A stretch of 64,000 nt of DNA, taken from NCBI RefSeq assembly GCF_040687965.1, contig NZ_CP156084.1, positions 820,501-884,500 on the forward strand, written 5' to 3'. The notes beneath the pieces were generated by a model that did not search any database, had not been told where the DNA came from, and saw nothing but the letters and a program-made list of their open reading frames with translations. Position 1 is the stretch's first letter. Every line of letters starts with the position of its first letter. The DNA comes from Methylocystis echinoides (GTDB taxonomy: Bacteria > Pseudomonadota > Alphaproteobacteria > Rhizobiales > Beijerinckiaceae). Of the stretch, positions 50,702 to 60,925 are shown piece after piece. A program made the position numbers and the translations under genes.

Positions 50702-52060
50702 TTATCGCGCGAGCCCCAGCCAGCGCAGCAGATTCGACCCGGATTGGCTTTCGTTGGCTTGCGGCGCGCTCTTATGGGGGCCGCCAACCCGCTTCGGCAC
50801 GAGAATGACGCGGAAGTCGTTGACGTTCGTGCGCGTCGGGCCGGTGACGACGAGATCGCCGAGCGCCTCGAAGGCCGTGAAGGCGTCGTTATTGGCGAAG
50901 AGCGCCTTGAGATCGACGCCCTTGGCCTGGGCGCGCGCATAACTGTCCGGCGTCATGATGGCGCCGGCGTTCGTCTCGACGCCGTCGATGCCGTCGGTGT
51001 CGCAGGCGATGGCGGAAATATCGCCAAAGCCTTCGAGCGCCAGCGTCAGCCCCAGCAGAAATTCGGCGTCGCGGCCGCCTTTGCCATTGCCGCGCACGGT
51101 CACGGTCGTCTCGCCGCCCGAGATGACGGCGACCGGCGGCTCGAAGGGCTGTCCGTGCAGCGCAATCTGCTTGGCGATCCCGGCGTGCACCAGCGCCACG
51201 TCGCGCGACTCGCCTTCGAGATCGCCCAGAATGCAGGGGGTATAACCCGCGGCTTTCGCCACGGCGGCGGCGGCGTCGAGCGACCCCTGCGGCGTGGCGA
51301 TGAGGATGTTCTCGACCCGATCGAAGATCGCGTCGCCCGGCTTCGGCGTCTCGCAATCGGGGCTGGAAAGGTGCTTGAGCACCGCCGGCGGCGGGTCGAT
51401 CTTGTATTTGGCGATGACGGCGAGGGCGTCCTCACGGGTCGTAGGGTCGGGGACGGTCGGACCCGAGGCGATGACCGAGAGGTCGTCGTTCGGCACGTCG
51501 GAAATCATCAAGGCGACGACGCGCGCGGGCGCGGCGGCGCGCGCGAGACGGCCGCCCTTGATGGCGGAGAGATGTTTGCGCACGCAATTCATCTCGGAGA
51601 TATTCGCGCCGCTCTTGAGGAGCGCCTTGTTGACGGCCTGCTTCTCTTCGAGCGTTACGCCCTCGGCCGGCAACGCCATCAGCGCCGAACCGCCGCCAGA
51701 AATAAGCGCGATCACGAGATCGTCTTCGGTGAGCCCTTGCACCTTCTGCAGAATGCGCTTGGCCGCCTCGCGGCCGGCTGCGTCCGGCACCGGATGCGAC
51801 GCCTCGATCACCTCGATCTGCTTCGTCGGCGCGCCATGCTCGTAACGGGTGACGACGAGGCCTTCGAGCGGTCCGCCCTTCCAATGTTCCTCGACCGCCG
51901 CCGCCATGGAGGCGGCCGCCTTGCCGGCGCCGATGACGATCGTGCGTCCCTTGGGCGGCGCGATCTTCGCGAGATGCGACGGCAGGCAAAGGGACGGATG
52001 GGCGGCGCCGACGGCGGCGTCGAACATGGCGCGGAGAAGCTGGCGGGGATCGGCGGACAT
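50702..52060 (-). CDS. gckA: Glycerate 2-kinase of the serine cycle
   Basis: A 452-residue MOFRL-family glycerate kinase that makes 2-phosphoglycerate from glycerate in the serine cycle. VIGAGKAAASMAAAVEEHW, LVIALISGGGSALMALPAEGV, AVNKALLKSGANISEMNCVRKHLS and LIATPQGSLDAA are family segments; GGRDAEFLLGLTLAL and CDTDGIDG belong to the MOFRL C-terminal domain. It lies directly downstream of mclA in the cluster, on the same strand, separated by a repeat element. Confidence 0.93.
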   Translation of the reverse strand: MSADPRQLLRAMFDAAVGAAHPSLCLPSHLAKIAPPKGRTIVIGAGKAAASMAAAVEEHWKGGPLEGLVVTRYEHGAPTKQIEVIEASHPVPDAAGREAAKRILQKVQGLTEDDLVIALISGGGSALMALPAEGVTLEEKQAVNKALLKSGANISEMNCVRKHLSAIKGGRLARAAAPARVVALMISDVPNDDLSVIASGPTVPDPTTREDALAVIAKYKIDPPPAVLKHLSSPDCETPKPGDAIFDRVENILIATPQGSLDAAAAVAKAAGYTPCILGDLEGESRDVALVHAGIAKQIALHGQPFEPPVAVISGGETTVTVRGNGKGGRDAEFLLGLTLALEGFGDISAIACDTDGIDGVETNAGAIMTPDSYARAQAKGVDLKALFANNDAFTAFEALGDLVVTGPTRTNVNDFRVILVPKRVGGPHKSAPQANESQSGSNLLRWLGLAR

Positions 52061-52094
52061 GGATCGCTTTCTTCCGGAAATCTGTCGGGGAATA

Positions 52095-52226
52095 CCCCCT
52101 TCCTGTCCCTCCCCCGCTCACGCGGGAGAGGGGACGCTCACGATCAGCGTGGTCGGATCGGCAATGTCGATGAAGGCCCCCACCTGCTCCCTCTCCCGCT
52201 TCAGCGGGGGAGGGTTGGGGAGGGGG
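52095..52226. repeat. Intergenic MITE-like element (family R1, copy 2)
   Basis: Same inverted ends and the GAGGGGACGCTC block as the copy at 46720, with a longer centre (132 versus 114 nt). It lies between mclA and gckA, inside the otherwise continuous serine-cycle cluster, and forms two hairpins plus a long terminal stem. Confidence 0.8.
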
Positions 52227-52235
52227 CGCTGTCGA

Positions 52236-53210
52236 TTACGAACCGCTGATGGCGTTGGCCTTCTCGATCAGCGCCTCGGCCATGCGGATGGAGGCGATGT
52301 CGATCAAGCGGCCGTCGAGCGACACGGCGCCCTTGCCCTGCTTCGCAGCCTCTTCCATCGCCGCGAGAATGCGGCGGGCCTTGGTGACTTCGGCTTCCGA
52401 CGGGGTGTAGACTTCGTTCGCCAGCTCGATCTGCGAGGGATGGATCGCCCACTTGCCCTCATAGCCCAGCACCGCGGCGCGCTTGGCGGCGGCCTTGTAG
52501 CCTTCCGGATCGTTGAAGTCGCCGAACGGACCGTCGATCGGACGCAGGCCATAGGCGCGGCAGGCGACCATCATGCGGGTCTGGGCGGCGTGCCACTGGT
52601 CCATCCAGTAATAATCGCGCTCGCCCTTCTCGTTCTTGTCGGTCAAGACGCCGTAGTCCGGGTTCACGCCGCCGATTACGGTGGTGCGGGCGCGGGTCGA
52701 AGCGGCGTAGTCGGCGACGCCGAAGGACATGGCTTCGAGGCGCTTCGACGCCTGGGCGATCGCCTCCACATTGGCCATGCCGAGCGCGGTCTCGATCAGC
52801 ACCTCGATGCCGATCTTCTTGGTGCGCTTCTTGTACTGCTCGATCTGGGTGATCAGCATGTCGATGGCGTAAACGTCCTGCGGCACGCCGACCTTGGGGA
52901 TCAGCACCACGTCGAGGCGCGGGCAGGCTTCGAGCACGTCGACGACGTCGCGATAGCAATAATGCGTGTCGAGACCATTGATGCGCAGCGTCATGGTCTT
53001 CTTGCCCCAATCGATGTCATTGAGGCCCTGGATGATGTTCTTGCGCGCCTGCTCCTTGTCGTCCGGCGCCACTGCGTCCTCGAGGTCGAGGAACACGACG
53101 TCGGCCTTCGACTGGGCGGCCTTTTCGAACATGCCCGGCGCGGAGCCCGGGACAGCGAGCTCGGAGCGGTGCAGACGCGGCGTGGCCTGTTCGATCAGGG
53201 TAAAGCTCAT
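52236..53210 (-). CDS. mclA: Malyl-CoA lyase
   Basis: A 324-residue HpcH/HpaI-family lyase that splits malyl-CoA into acetyl-CoA and glyoxylate. RSELAVPGSAPGMFEKAAQSKADVVFLDLEDAVAPDDK carries the metal-binding Glu/Asp motif; RTTVIGGVNPDYG and KWAIHPSQIELANEVYTPS complete the barrel. The length and the ppc-mclA order match Methylobacterium and type II methanotrophs. A stem-loop follows ppc in the gap ahead. Confidence 0.96.
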   Translation of the reverse strand: MSFTLIEQATPRLHRSELAVPGSAPGMFEKAAQSKADVVFLDLEDAVAPDDKEQARKNIIQGLNDIDWGKKTMTLRINGLDTHYCYRDVVDVLEACPRLDVVLIPKVGVPQDVYAIDMLITQIEQYKKRTKKIGIEVLIETALGMANVEAIAQASKRLEAMSFGVADYAASTRARTTVIGGVNPDYGVLTDKNEKGERDYYWMDQWHAAQTRMMVACRAYGLRPIDGPFGDFNDPEGYKAAAKRAAVLGYEGKWAIHPSQIELANEVYTPSEAEVTKARRILAAMEEAAKQGKGAVSLDGRLIDIASIRMAEALIEKANAISGS

Positions 53211-53246
53211 AAGATTTCCTTCCTTCTTCCTCTAAGTTTCAAAGAT

Positions 53247-53280
53247 GCGCCTCGATCCGAAAAGGGACCCTGAGAGGCGC
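53247..53280. other. Stem-loop between ppc and mclA
   Basis: GCGCCTC (53247-53253) pairs with GAGGCGC (53274-53280) in the 82-nt gap. On the minus strand it is followed by ATCTTTGAAACTT. It may be a partial terminator or processing site between the two cistrons. Confidence 0.4.
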
Positions 53281-53292
53281 GCCAGGATGCAT

Positions 53293-56037
53293 TTAGCCGG
53301 TGGCCCCGAGGCCCGCGGCGATGCAGCTGATCGAGATGAGCAGAGGCACTTTCACGTCCTCCTTCTGGGTTTCGTCCTGCGCCGAGCGGAAACGGCGCAA
53401 GAGTTCGACCTGCTCGCGATTGACTTCATTGATGACGGAGAGACGATGCGTGAGCCGCGCGGCATATTCCTTGAAGCGCTCGGTCAGTTCGCGATCGCCG
53501 GTGACGCGCAGGACCATGTCGCGCGTCAACGCATATTCGTCCTCGATCAGCTTGAAGATCTTCTCGCGCGCGGCTTCGTCGGCGACGAGGCTGGCGTATT
53601 GCCTGGCGATCGAAAGATCGACCAGCGCCAGCGTCTTCTCCACCTCGTCGAGAATGAGGCGGAACATCCGCGAATCCTCGAACATCCAGCGCAGAAGCTC
53701 GAGCCCGCGGTCGCCGCGCGCGTCGAGAAACGCTTTCAGGCCCGAGCCGACGCCATACCAGCCGGTGATCGAGTGGCGATTTTGCGCCCAGGCGAAGACC
53801 CAGGGAATGGCGCGCAGATCGGCGAGGCTCTTCGCGCCGAAGCGCCGCGCCGGCCGCGAACCAATGTTGAGGAGCGAAATTTCTTCGAGCGGGCTCGCCG
53901 CCTGAAAATAGGCGACAAGGTCGGGATCGGCGACCAACTCGGCATATTTGGCGAAGGAGGCCGCGGAGATCTCTTCGAGCGCCTCGTCGAACTCCTTGCG
54001 CGGCACCAGCGCTTCTTCACGCTCGGAGCGCAGCGCATGAGCGAAGACCGAGGAGGCCAAGAGCTCCATCTGATAGGCCGCGGTGCCGCGGTTGGCGTAT
54101 TTGAAGGAGACGACTTCGCCCTGCTCCGTGACGCGGAAGCGGCCGCGGATCGAACCCGCCGGCTGCGCCGCGATGGCGTGGCCCGTCGGCGCGCCGCCGC
54201 GCGAAACCGAGCCGCCGCGGCCGTGGAAGAAGGCGATGGCGACGCCCATCTCCTGCCCGACTTCGGTCAGGCGCGCCTGCGCCTTGAACAGCTCCCAATT
54301 CGACGACAGGAAGCCGCCGTCCTTGTTGCTGTCAGAATAGCCGATCATCACTTCCTGCAGATCGCCCTGCGCCTGCGTGCTGCGGCGAACGACAGGAATG
54401 GCGAGCAGATCGCGCATGATCGCGGGCGCGTCCTGAAGGTCGGAGATCGTCTCGAAGAGCGGGACGACCGGCAAAGTGAGGTGGTCGACCCCGGCGGCGT
54501 CGGCGAAGAGGCCGGCCTCCTTGGCGAGAAGATAAACGCCTAGAACGTCCTCGGCCGAAGAAGTCATCGACAGAATGAAGCTGCCGAAGGCTTCGCGGTC
54601 GAGCCGCGCGCGCATGTCCGCGACGACCTCGAACATTTCGATGACGTCGCGGGTGTCGGCGGTGAGCGCATCGCGCGGGATCGGCGCGGCGCGCGGCGCA
54701 TCGAGCTCCTTCAAGAGCCAGGCGCGCCATTCGTCGGACCGCACGTCCGGCGGCGTCTGCCCTTCCGTCTTGAGGCGCCACAATTCCTGCAGTGCTGCGG
54801 TGGTGCGCGTCGTGTTCTGGCGAATGTCGAGACGCACCGTGCTGAAGCGGAAGATTTCGACGGCGCGGCGCAGCGGGCGCACCAGATCGGTCGCCAGCGC
54901 CTCGCTCTTCGCTTCGACCAGCGCGGCCTCGAGCATCAAGAGATCGCCGATGAGCTTGTCGGCGCTGGTGTAGCGCGGGCCCGAGACCGGCTCGTCGTTG
55001 GCCGCCGCGAGCGTATGGTCGATCTTGCGCAGAATCGTGGTGACGAACTGGCGATAGGGTTCGTTGTGATTGCGCTGGGCGATGGCCGCGCCGTCGTCGA
55101 GCTGCGCCAAACGGCGCGACAGCTCTTCCTTGAAGGCCGGCGGGATGACGGCGGCGCGCTCGCTGATCGACAGCATGCGCACGAGATCGACGACGCGGGT
55201 GCGATAGTAGTTCAGGCTCGCCGTCGCGTTCTGACGCATGGTGCGGCGCGTCACCTCATTGGTGACGAAAGGATTGCCGTCGCGGTCGCCGCCGATCCAG
55301 GAGCCGAACTGGAAGAAGGGCGTAACCTCGAATTTCTCACTGGGGTAATGACGCTTCAGCGCCCGCTCGAAGGAGGAGAGCAGCTCTGGCGCCAGATCGA
55401 AAATGCTCTCCTGGAAGAAATGCTGTCCCCAGGCGACTTCATGTTCGACCGTCGGCTTCTCGAGATGCAATTCGCCCGTGAGCCACAAGAGTTCGACCTG
55501 ATCGTAAATCGACTTGACCAGCGCCTCGCGCTCGCGGTCGGTCCAGCGCGTCGATTCCAATTCGCGCATCAGCAGATAGATGCGCCGATATTTTTCCAGG
55601 ATCGAGACGCGCTTCGCCTCGGTCGGATGCGCAGTGATGACCGGCCGGATGCGCAGCGTCTGCAATTGCGCGTGAACCTCGGCGGCGCCGACCCCCGCGC
55701 TCGCCGCGCTGGAGAGCACATAATCGAAAGTGCCCAGCAGCTTGTCGTGGCCCTTCTCGCGCTCGATACGGCGCCGCCGACGCATGGCGTAGGCCTGTTC
55801 CGCAATGGAGACGAGCTGGAAAATAATGCCCTGCGCCTGCAGCGCGCGCGCCATCTGCCGCGGCGCGAGCCCCGCCCCGGCCTTGTTGTCGCGCACCACG
55901 GCTTCGATCTCCGGCATATGGCGGCGGATGACGGCGAGCAATTGTTCGCGCAGAAAGGCCGACGCCTCCGTGACGGAACGCGTGGCGAAAGCCGAGGGCA
56001 GGCTGATCGCGCGTCTCGTGTTCTCTGTCTCGGTCAT
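53293..56037 (-). CDS. ppc: Phosphoenolpyruvate carboxylase
   Basis: A 914-residue PEP carboxylase, which fixes bicarbonate onto PEP to give oxaloacetate. Catalytic segments: VITAHPTEAKRVSIL (His138 region), FGSWIGGDRDGNPFV, SDSNKDGGFLSSNWEL, FHGRGGSVSRGG and the C-terminal RFRSAQDE region. The C-terminus does not show a plant-type phosphorylation motif. The serine-cycle enzyme is adjacent to mtkB in the same order as in other serine-cycle methylotrophs. Confidence 0.97.
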   Translation of the reverse strand: MTETENTRRAISLPSAFATRSVTEASAFLREQLLAVIRRHMPEIEAVVRDNKAGAGLAPRQMARALQAQGIIFQLVSIAEQAYAMRRRRRIEREKGHDKLLGTFDYVLSSAASAGVGAAEVHAQLQTLRIRPVITAHPTEAKRVSILEKYRRIYLLMRELESTRWTDREREALVKSIYDQVELLWLTGELHLEKPTVEHEVAWGQHFFQESIFDLAPELLSSFERALKRHYPSEKFEVTPFFQFGSWIGGDRDGNPFVTNEVTRRTMRQNATASLNYYRTRVVDLVRMLSISERAAVIPPAFKEELSRRLAQLDDGAAIAQRNHNEPYRQFVTTILRKIDHTLAAANDEPVSGPRYTSADKLIGDLLMLEAALVEAKSEALATDLVRPLRRAVEIFRFSTVRLDIRQNTTRTTAALQELWRLKTEGQTPPDVRSDEWRAWLLKELDAPRAAPIPRDALTADTRDVIEMFEVVADMRARLDREAFGSFILSMTSSAEDVLGVYLLAKEAGLFADAAGVDHLTLPVVPLFETISDLQDAPAIMRDLLAIPVVRRSTQAQGDLQEVMIGYSDSNKDGGFLSSNWELFKAQARLTEVGQEMGVAIAFFHGRGGSVSRGGAPTGHAIAAQPAGSIRGRFRVTEQGEVVSFKYANRGTAAYQMELLASSVFAHALRSEREEALVPRKEFDEALEEISAASFAKYAELVADPDLVAYFQAASPLEEISLLNIGSRPARRFGAKSLADLRAIPWVFAWAQNRHSITGWYGVGSGLKAFLDARGDRGLELLRWMFEDSRMFRLILDEVEKTLALVDLSIARQYASLVADEAAREKIFKLIEDEYALTRDMVLRVTGDRELTERFKEYAARLTHRLSVINEVNREQVELLRRFRSAQDETQKEDVKVPLLISISCIAAGLGATG

Positions 56038-56131
56038 GAAAACTCCATGCGCGTCTTTGAAACGCCTCTCGGGGCGGCGGGATGGCCGCGCCGGCGTCCC
56101 GCAGGACGGTGTCGCCGGCGCAAAGCCTGCA

Positions 56132-57019
56132 TCAGGCGCGCTTGAGCACCTTCGCGACGGTCGTGCCGAACTCCGCCGGATTGGGCGCGACGGTCAGACC
56201 GTAGGACTTCATGATCTCGGTCTTCTCGGCCGCGCTGTCGCCAGCCGCCGAAATGATCGCGCCGGCATGGCCCATGCGACGGCCCTTGGGCGCCGTGAGG
56301 CCGGCGACGAAGCCGATCACCGGCTTGGAGAAGTTTTCCTTGATCCAGGCCGCGGCCTCGGCCTCCTGCGGGCCGCCGATCTCGCCGATGATCAGCACCG
56401 CCTCGGTCTCGGGATCCTTGTCGAACAGGACCAGATGATCGAGGAAGGACGAGCCGTTGATCGGATCGCCGCCGATGCCAACCGACGTCGTGATGCCGAG
56501 ACCGAGCGCCTTGAGCTGCGAGGCGGCTTCATAGCCGAGCGTGCCGGAACGAGAGATGAGCCCGACCGGCCCCCGGCTGTAGATATGCCCCGGCATGATG
56601 CCGAGCATCGCCTTCCCCGGCGAGATGATGCCCGCGCAATTCGGCCCGACCATCATCGGGCGGCGATCCTTGGGGAAGCGCAGGAAATAGCGCTTCACGC
56701 GCATCATGTCCTGCGCCGGAATGCCGTCGGTGATCGAGCAGATCAGGCGAATGCCGGCGTCGGCCGCCTCCATGATCGCGTCCGCCGCGAAGGCCGGCGC
56801 GACGAAGGTGATCGAGGCCTGGGCGCCCGTCTCACGCACGGCTTCCCTCACCGTGTTGAACACCGGCACGCCGTGATGGGTCTTGCCGCCCTTGCCGGGC
56901 GTGACGCCGGCCACGACCTTGCTGCCGTAGTCGATCATCTCCTTGGTGTGGAAGCTGCCCTTGTCGCCGGTGATGCCCTGGACGAGGATGGGCGTTTTTT
57001 CGTCGATGAGAATGCTCAT
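56132..57019 (-). CDS. mtkB: Malate-CoA ligase alpha subunit (malate thiokinase)
   Basis: A 295-residue succinyl-CoA synthetase-alpha-like subunit. [16 protein letters not shown] is the CoA-binding start, [18 protein letters not shown] and [15 protein letters not shown] the core, and [11 protein letters not shown] carries the phosphorylated His. With MtkA it makes malyl-CoA from malate, CoA and ATP in the serine cycle. The operon position next to ppc and mtkA, rather than sucAB, supports mtk over sucD. Confidence 0.94.
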   Translation of the reverse strand: MSILIDEKTPILVQGITGDKGSFHTKEMIDYGSKVVAGVTPGKGGKTHHGVPVFNTVREAVRETGAQASITFVAPAFAADAIMEAADAGIRLICSITDGIPAQDMMRVKRYFLRFPKDRRPMMVGPNCAGIISPGKAMLGIMPGHIYSRGPVGLISRSGTLGYEAASQLKALGLGITTSVGIGGDPINGSSFLDHLVLFDKDPETEAVLIIGEIGGPQEAEAAAWIKENFSKPVIGFVAGLTAPKGRRMGHAGAIISAAGDSAAEKTEIMKSYGLTVAPNPAEFGTTVAKVLKRA

Positions 57020-57037
57020 GATGTCCTTCCCCCGCCC

Positions 57038-58210
57038 TTACTTCACGCTTTTGTAAGCGGCGACGGCCTTCTCGGCGGCCTCGGCGAGCGTATCCGCCTG
57101 GATGATCGGGATGCCGCTCTCGGAAATGATCTTCTTCCCGGCCTCGACATTCGTGCCGGCGAGGCGCACGACGAGCGGCACGTCCTCGATGCGCTCGGCG
57201 CGCACCGCGTCGACGACGCCCTGCGCCACCCAGTCGCAACGGTTGATGCCGGCGAAGATGTTGACGAGCACCACCTTCACGCGGCGGTCCGAAAGCACGA
57301 GGCGGAAGGCCGTGGCCACGCGCTCGGGCGAGGCGCCGCCGCCGACGTCGAGGAAGTTCGCCGGATTGCCGCCGGCGTGCTTGATCATGTCCATCGTCGC
57401 CATGGCGAGGCCCGCGCCGTTGACGATGCAACCGATCTCGCCGTCGAGCCCGATGTAATTCAGGCTGTGCTCATGCGCCTGCGCCTCGCGCGGATCGCTC
57501 TGTGAGGGATCGTTCATGTCGACGATGTTGCGGCGGCGGAACAGCGCATTGTCGTCGAAGGACATTTTCGCGTCGAGCGCGAGCACCTTGTCGTCCTTGG
57601 TGATGACGAGCGGGTTGATCTCGAGCATGGTCGCGTCATTGTCGCGGAACGCGCGATAGGCGCCCATGATCGTCTGCACCGCGCGAGAGACCTGCTTGAG
57701 ATTGAGGCCGAGCTGGAAGGCGAGTTCGCGCGCCTGGAACTGCAACAGGCCCACGGCCGGTTCGACGATCACCTGCAGGATTTCGTCCGGCGCGGTGCGG
57801 GCGATTTCCTCAATGTCCATGCCGCCGTGCTTCGAGGCGATGACGCGCACGCGCTCGAGTTTGCGGTCGAGCACGAAGCCGAGATAAATCTCGCGCTCGA
57901 AAGGATCGGCGACTTCGACATAGACGCGCTGGACGGGTTTGCCCTCGGGGCCCGTCTGCGACGTGACGAGGCGCTTTCCGAGCAGATCGCGCGCCGCCTG
58001 CTGGACCTCGTGATAGGTGCGGCACAGCTTGACGCCGCCCGCCTTGCCGCGCGCGCCGGCGTGAATTTGCGCCTTCACCACCCAATGCGAGCCGCCGAGT
58101 TCGGTCGCCGCGTAGACGGCCTGATCCGGGCTGAACGCCACGGTGCCCGGCGGGATGGCTACGCCATGCGCCGCCAGAATTTCCTTCGCTTGGTACTCGT
58201 GGACGTCCAT
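57038..58210 (-). CDS. mtkA: Malate-CoA ligase beta subunit (malate thiokinase)
   Basis: A 390-residue ATP-grasp subunit. [61 protein letters not shown] and [20 protein letters not shown] are SucC/MtkA segments; it binds nucleotide and the acid substrate. Order mtkA-mtkB matches Methylobacterium. Distinction from SucC rests on context. Confidence 0.94.
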   Translation of the reverse strand: MDVHEYQAKEILAAHGVAIPPGTVAFSPDQAVYAATELGGSHWVVKAQIHAGARGKAGGVKLCRTYHEVQQAARDLLGKRLVTSQTGPEGKPVQRVYVEVADPFEREIYLGFVLDRKLERVRVIASKHGGMDIEEIARTAPDEILQVIVEPAVGLLQFQARELAFQLGLNLKQVSRAVQTIMGAYRAFRDNDATMLEINPLVITKDDKVLALDAKMSFDDNALFRRRNIVDMNDPSQSDPREAQAHEHSLNYIGLDGEIGCIVNGAGLAMATMDMIKHAGGNPANFLDVGGGASPERVATAFRLVLSDRRVKVVLVNIFAGINRCDWVAQGVVDAVRAERIEDVPLVVRLAGTNVEAGKKIISESGIPIIQADTLAEAAEKAVAAYKSVK

Positions 58211-58268
58211 TTCCCCGTTCCTTCCTCGCGTTCTTCGCGGTTATTGGGCGGCGTTGGCGCGCATCGCG

Positions 58269-58901
58269 TCAGCCGCCGATCTTGCCTTTGACGACCTCAT
58301 AGACCGCTTCCGTCTCGGCGTTCGCCTTGGCGAGCAACGCATTGACCTCGGCGAGCTGCTTCTCGGCGAAGTCGCGGTCCTTGATGGACTTCGCGTTGAT
58401 GAAGACGTTCAGCGCGCAACTGCGCAGGCCGGCGTTGGCGGCGAGCACGGCGACGCCGGCGTCGCTGATCACGTTGAGATTGCCCTTGTCGGCGGCTTCC
58501 TTCGACAGAGCGATCACCTCGTAGCAGACCTTGCAGGTCGCGAGCGGCGCGAGCGTCGCGGCCTTCAGGGCGTGCTGGATCGCCTCGGAGCGCTTCGCCT
58601 TTTCTTCGTCCGTGGCGCGCGGCAGGCCATAGGCGCCCATCAGCGTGTTGAAGGCGACGACGTCTTCGTCGATGCCCTTTGTCAGCTCGGCGCGCAGCGC
58701 TTCGGCGCGGGCCAGAGTCTTTTTCAGGTCCTCGGAGACCGCTTCATAGTTCTTCTTGCCGATGGTCAGATTGCAGACCATCGAGACGAGCGCCGCGCCC
58801 ATCGCGCCCGAGAGCGCGGCGGCGCCGCCGCCGCCGGGCGTCGGCGCGTCGCTCGCGAGTTCGTCGAGGAATTTGCCGATCGTTTCAGTCTTCGCGCTCA
58901 T
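58269..58901 (-). CDS. fchA: Methenyl-tetrahydrofolate cyclohydrolase
   Basis: A 210-residue FchA of the FTCD_C cyclodeaminase fold: TIGKFLDELASDAPTPGGGGAAALSGAMGAALV is the folate-binding start. It interconverts methenyl-H4F and formyl-H4F, linking FtfL and MtdA. One nucleotide separates its start from the mtdA stop. Confidence 0.96.
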   Translation of the reverse strand: MSAKTETIGKFLDELASDAPTPGGGGAAALSGAMGAALVSMVCNLTIGKKNYEAVSEDLKKTLARAEALRAELTKGIDEDVVAFNTLMGAYGLPRATDEEKAKRSEAIQHALKAATLAPLATCKVCYEVIALSKEAADKGNLNVISDAGVAVLAANAGLRSCALNVFINAKSIKDRDFAEKQLAEVNALLAKANAETEAVYEVVKGKIGG

Positions 58902-58902
58902 C

Positions 58903-59763
58903 TCAGGCCAGTTCTTTCGCTTGGGCGTAAATGTTTTCGCAGTCGAACACCTTGTCGGCGCTCTCGAAGAGCTTGCCGACGCATTCGCGATGCAGTTTGA
59001 GCTTCAGGCCGCCGAGTCCGAGCGCCCCGATGACGATCTTCCCGTGGCGCTCCTTGGCCTTGTCGATCGCTTCGACGCCGCCGACGCCGAGCGGCGGCTG
59101 CGCGTTGCAGTCGGCGATGAGCTCGATCGTCGAATCGTTCTGCCAGTCCTTTTCGTCGAGGAGCGGCACGCCGATCGCGCCCGCCGCGAAGACGATCTGC
59201 GCGCCTTTGACGGCGCTGGCGCGGGCGGCGTTGTCAGGGGCCTCGATCGCCGTGGGCGTGAAGCCGAAACGCTCCTGGATCGCCTGGGCGGCGGCCTCGG
59301 CGCGCGACTTCTGACGCGAGGTGATGGCGACTTCCGCGCCCTCGATGTTCAGCATGGCGGCGGCGCGCATGCCGACGGGGCCGGTGCCGGCGAGCACGAC
59401 CGCCTTCTTGCCCTTGAGATTTCCCGCCTTGGCGAGCAGCGCGACGCCTGCCGCGGCCGTCGTGTTGGAGCCGTTCGAGTCGAGCATGGCGGAGACGCGG
59501 AAATTGGAGAAGAAGCGCTTCTTCACCGCCTTGAACACCGCCTCGCCCGCGACCATCGAGCCGCCGCCGACGAAGATCGCCGTATATTGCTTCTCCTTCG
59601 GGCCGCGCGTGTAGATGCAGCCGTCGACGAGCGCGCCGACGTTCTCGGGCGTCACGGCGCCGTAGCCGATGATGTGATCGGCGCCGCCGTCATAGCCGAC
59701 GACAGTGTCGAAAACGCTGGCGACGGGGTCGGTGTCGAAAAGGAAAAGAAGCTTCTTGGTCAT
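58903..59763 (-). CDS. mtdA: NADP-dependent methylene-H4F/H4MPT dehydrogenase
   Basis: A 286-residue MtdA, MTKKLLFLFDTDPVASVFDTVVGYDGGADHIIGYG at the N-terminus. VLAGTGPVGMRAAAMLNIEGAEV is the NADP Rossmann motif. It oxidises or reduces methylene-H4F with NADP(H). GGAGAG lies ahead of the ATG at 59763; a TTG three bases earlier is not used. Typical of serine-cycle methylotrophs. Confidence 0.96.
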   Translation of the reverse strand: MTKKLLFLFDTDPVASVFDTVVGYDGGADHIIGYGAVTPENVGALVDGCIYTRGPKEKQYTAIFVGGGSMVAGEAVFKAVKKRFFSNFRVSAMLDSNGSNTTAAAGVALLAKAGNLKGKKAVVLAGTGPVGMRAAAMLNIEGAEVAITSRQKSRAEAAAQAIQERFGFTPTAIEAPDNAARASAVKGAQIVFAAGAIGVPLLDEKDWQNDSTIELIADCNAQPPLGVGGVEAIDKAKERHGKIVIGALGLGGLKLKLHRECVGKLFESADKVFDCENIYAQAKELA

Positions 59764-59896
59764 CAATCTCTCCAGCGGACCACGCAGCCCGTCATGGCCG
59801 GGCCTGTCCCGGCTATCCGCGCCGGGACGTTCGATAATGTTGCGGGCGCTCGAGGCGCCCTTCCGGCTGACGGCGCCGCCGCAGCCCGCGCGCCCC

Positions 59897-60838
59897 TTAC
59901 GCCGTCACCACATTGCGCGGGTCGCCCGCGACGAAGGCGTCGATATTGTCGATGAGCTGATCTGAGAGCACCTGCATCGCCTCCTTGGACGCCCAGGCGA
60001 CATGCGGCGTGATGATCAGATTGGGGATCGTCGGATCGAGCAGCACATTGCCGTTTTTCGGCGGCTCGACGGTCAAGACGTCGAGGCCCGCGCCGGCGAT
60101 GACGCCCTTGCGCAGCGCGTCGGCGAGCGCCTCTTCGTCGATGATGCCGCCGCGCGCCGTATTGATGATGCAGGCGGTCTTCTTCATCGAGGCGAGCTCC
60201 TTCGCGCCGATCATGTTCTTGGTCTGCGGCGTCAGCGGAATGTTCAGCGTGACGACGTCGGCTTCGCGCAGGATGGTCGCGACGTCGACCTTTCCCGGAA
60301 TGTCGGTGACGTCGTTGATCAGAACCTTCATGCCGAGCGCCTGGGCGCGGGTCTCGACCTGCTTGCCGAGCGCGCCATAGCCGATGATGCCGAGCGTCGA
60401 GCCGGCGATGTCGTAGATCGGATAGTCGAAATAGCAGAACTGATTGGCGTAGCCCCAGCGGCCGTGTCGCACGCTGTCGACATAGTTTACGAGATTGCGG
60501 CGCAGCGCGAAGATCAGCGCGAAAACATGCTCGGGCAGCGTATTGTAGGCGTAGTTGCGGATGTTGGAGACGGTGATCCCATTGGCCGTCGTATAGGCCT
60601 TGTCGATCACGTCGGTGCCGGTGGCGGCGACGGCGATGAGCTTCAGCTTCGGCAGCTGCTTCAGCGTCGCTTCGCGCAGCGGCACTTTATTCGTGATGAT
60701 GATGTCGCAGTCCTTGGCGCGCTCGACGATCTGGTCGGGCGAAGTCTGCGCATATTCCGTATAGTCATGCGGGAAATTCGGTTTGCGCACATTGGCGTCG
60801 AGCGTTTCGCGATCGAGAAAAACGATTTTGTGCGACAT
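59897..60838 (-). CDS. hprA: Hydroxypyruvate reductase
   Basis: A 313-residue D-2-hydroxyacid dehydrogenase that makes glycerate from hydroxypyruvate with NADH. GIIGYGALGKQVETRAQALG is the nucleotide motif; NTARGGIIDEEAL holds the catalytic Arg, and TPHVAWASKEA the catalytic His. Start MSHKIVFLDRE with GGGGGAAG just upstream; a longer frame adds six residues. It lies between sga and mtdA. Confidence 0.95.
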   Translation of the reverse strand: MSHKIVFLDRETLDANVRKPNFPHDYTEYAQTSPDQIVERAKDCDIIITNKVPLREATLKQLPKLKLIAVAATGTDVIDKAYTTANGITVSNIRNYAYNTLPEHVFALIFALRRNLVNYVDSVRHGRWGYANQFCYFDYPIYDIAGSTLGIIGYGALGKQVETRAQALGMKVLINDVTDIPGKVDVATILREADVVTLNIPLTPQTKNMIGAKELASMKKTACIINTARGGIIDEEALADALRKGVIAGAGLDVLTVEPPKNGNVLLDPTIPNLIITPHVAWASKEAMQVLSDQLIDNIDAFVAGDPRNVVTA

Positions 60839-60889
60839 CAACTTCCCCCTTGTCATTCTTCTTGCGGCGGTCTCCCTCTCCGGGAGAGG

Positions 60890-60915
60890 CCCTCTCCCCG
60901 CGTGCGGGGAGAGGG
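60890..60915. other. Perfect 12-bp hairpin between sga and hprA
   Basis: CCCTCTCCCCGC and GCGGGGAGAGGG flank a 2-nt loop in the 87-nt gap between sga and hprA. A smaller CTCTCC/GGAGAG stem lies next to it. The structure could punctuate the transcript between the two cistrons. Confidence 0.6.
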
Positions 60916-60925
60916 CTTTGTCGAA

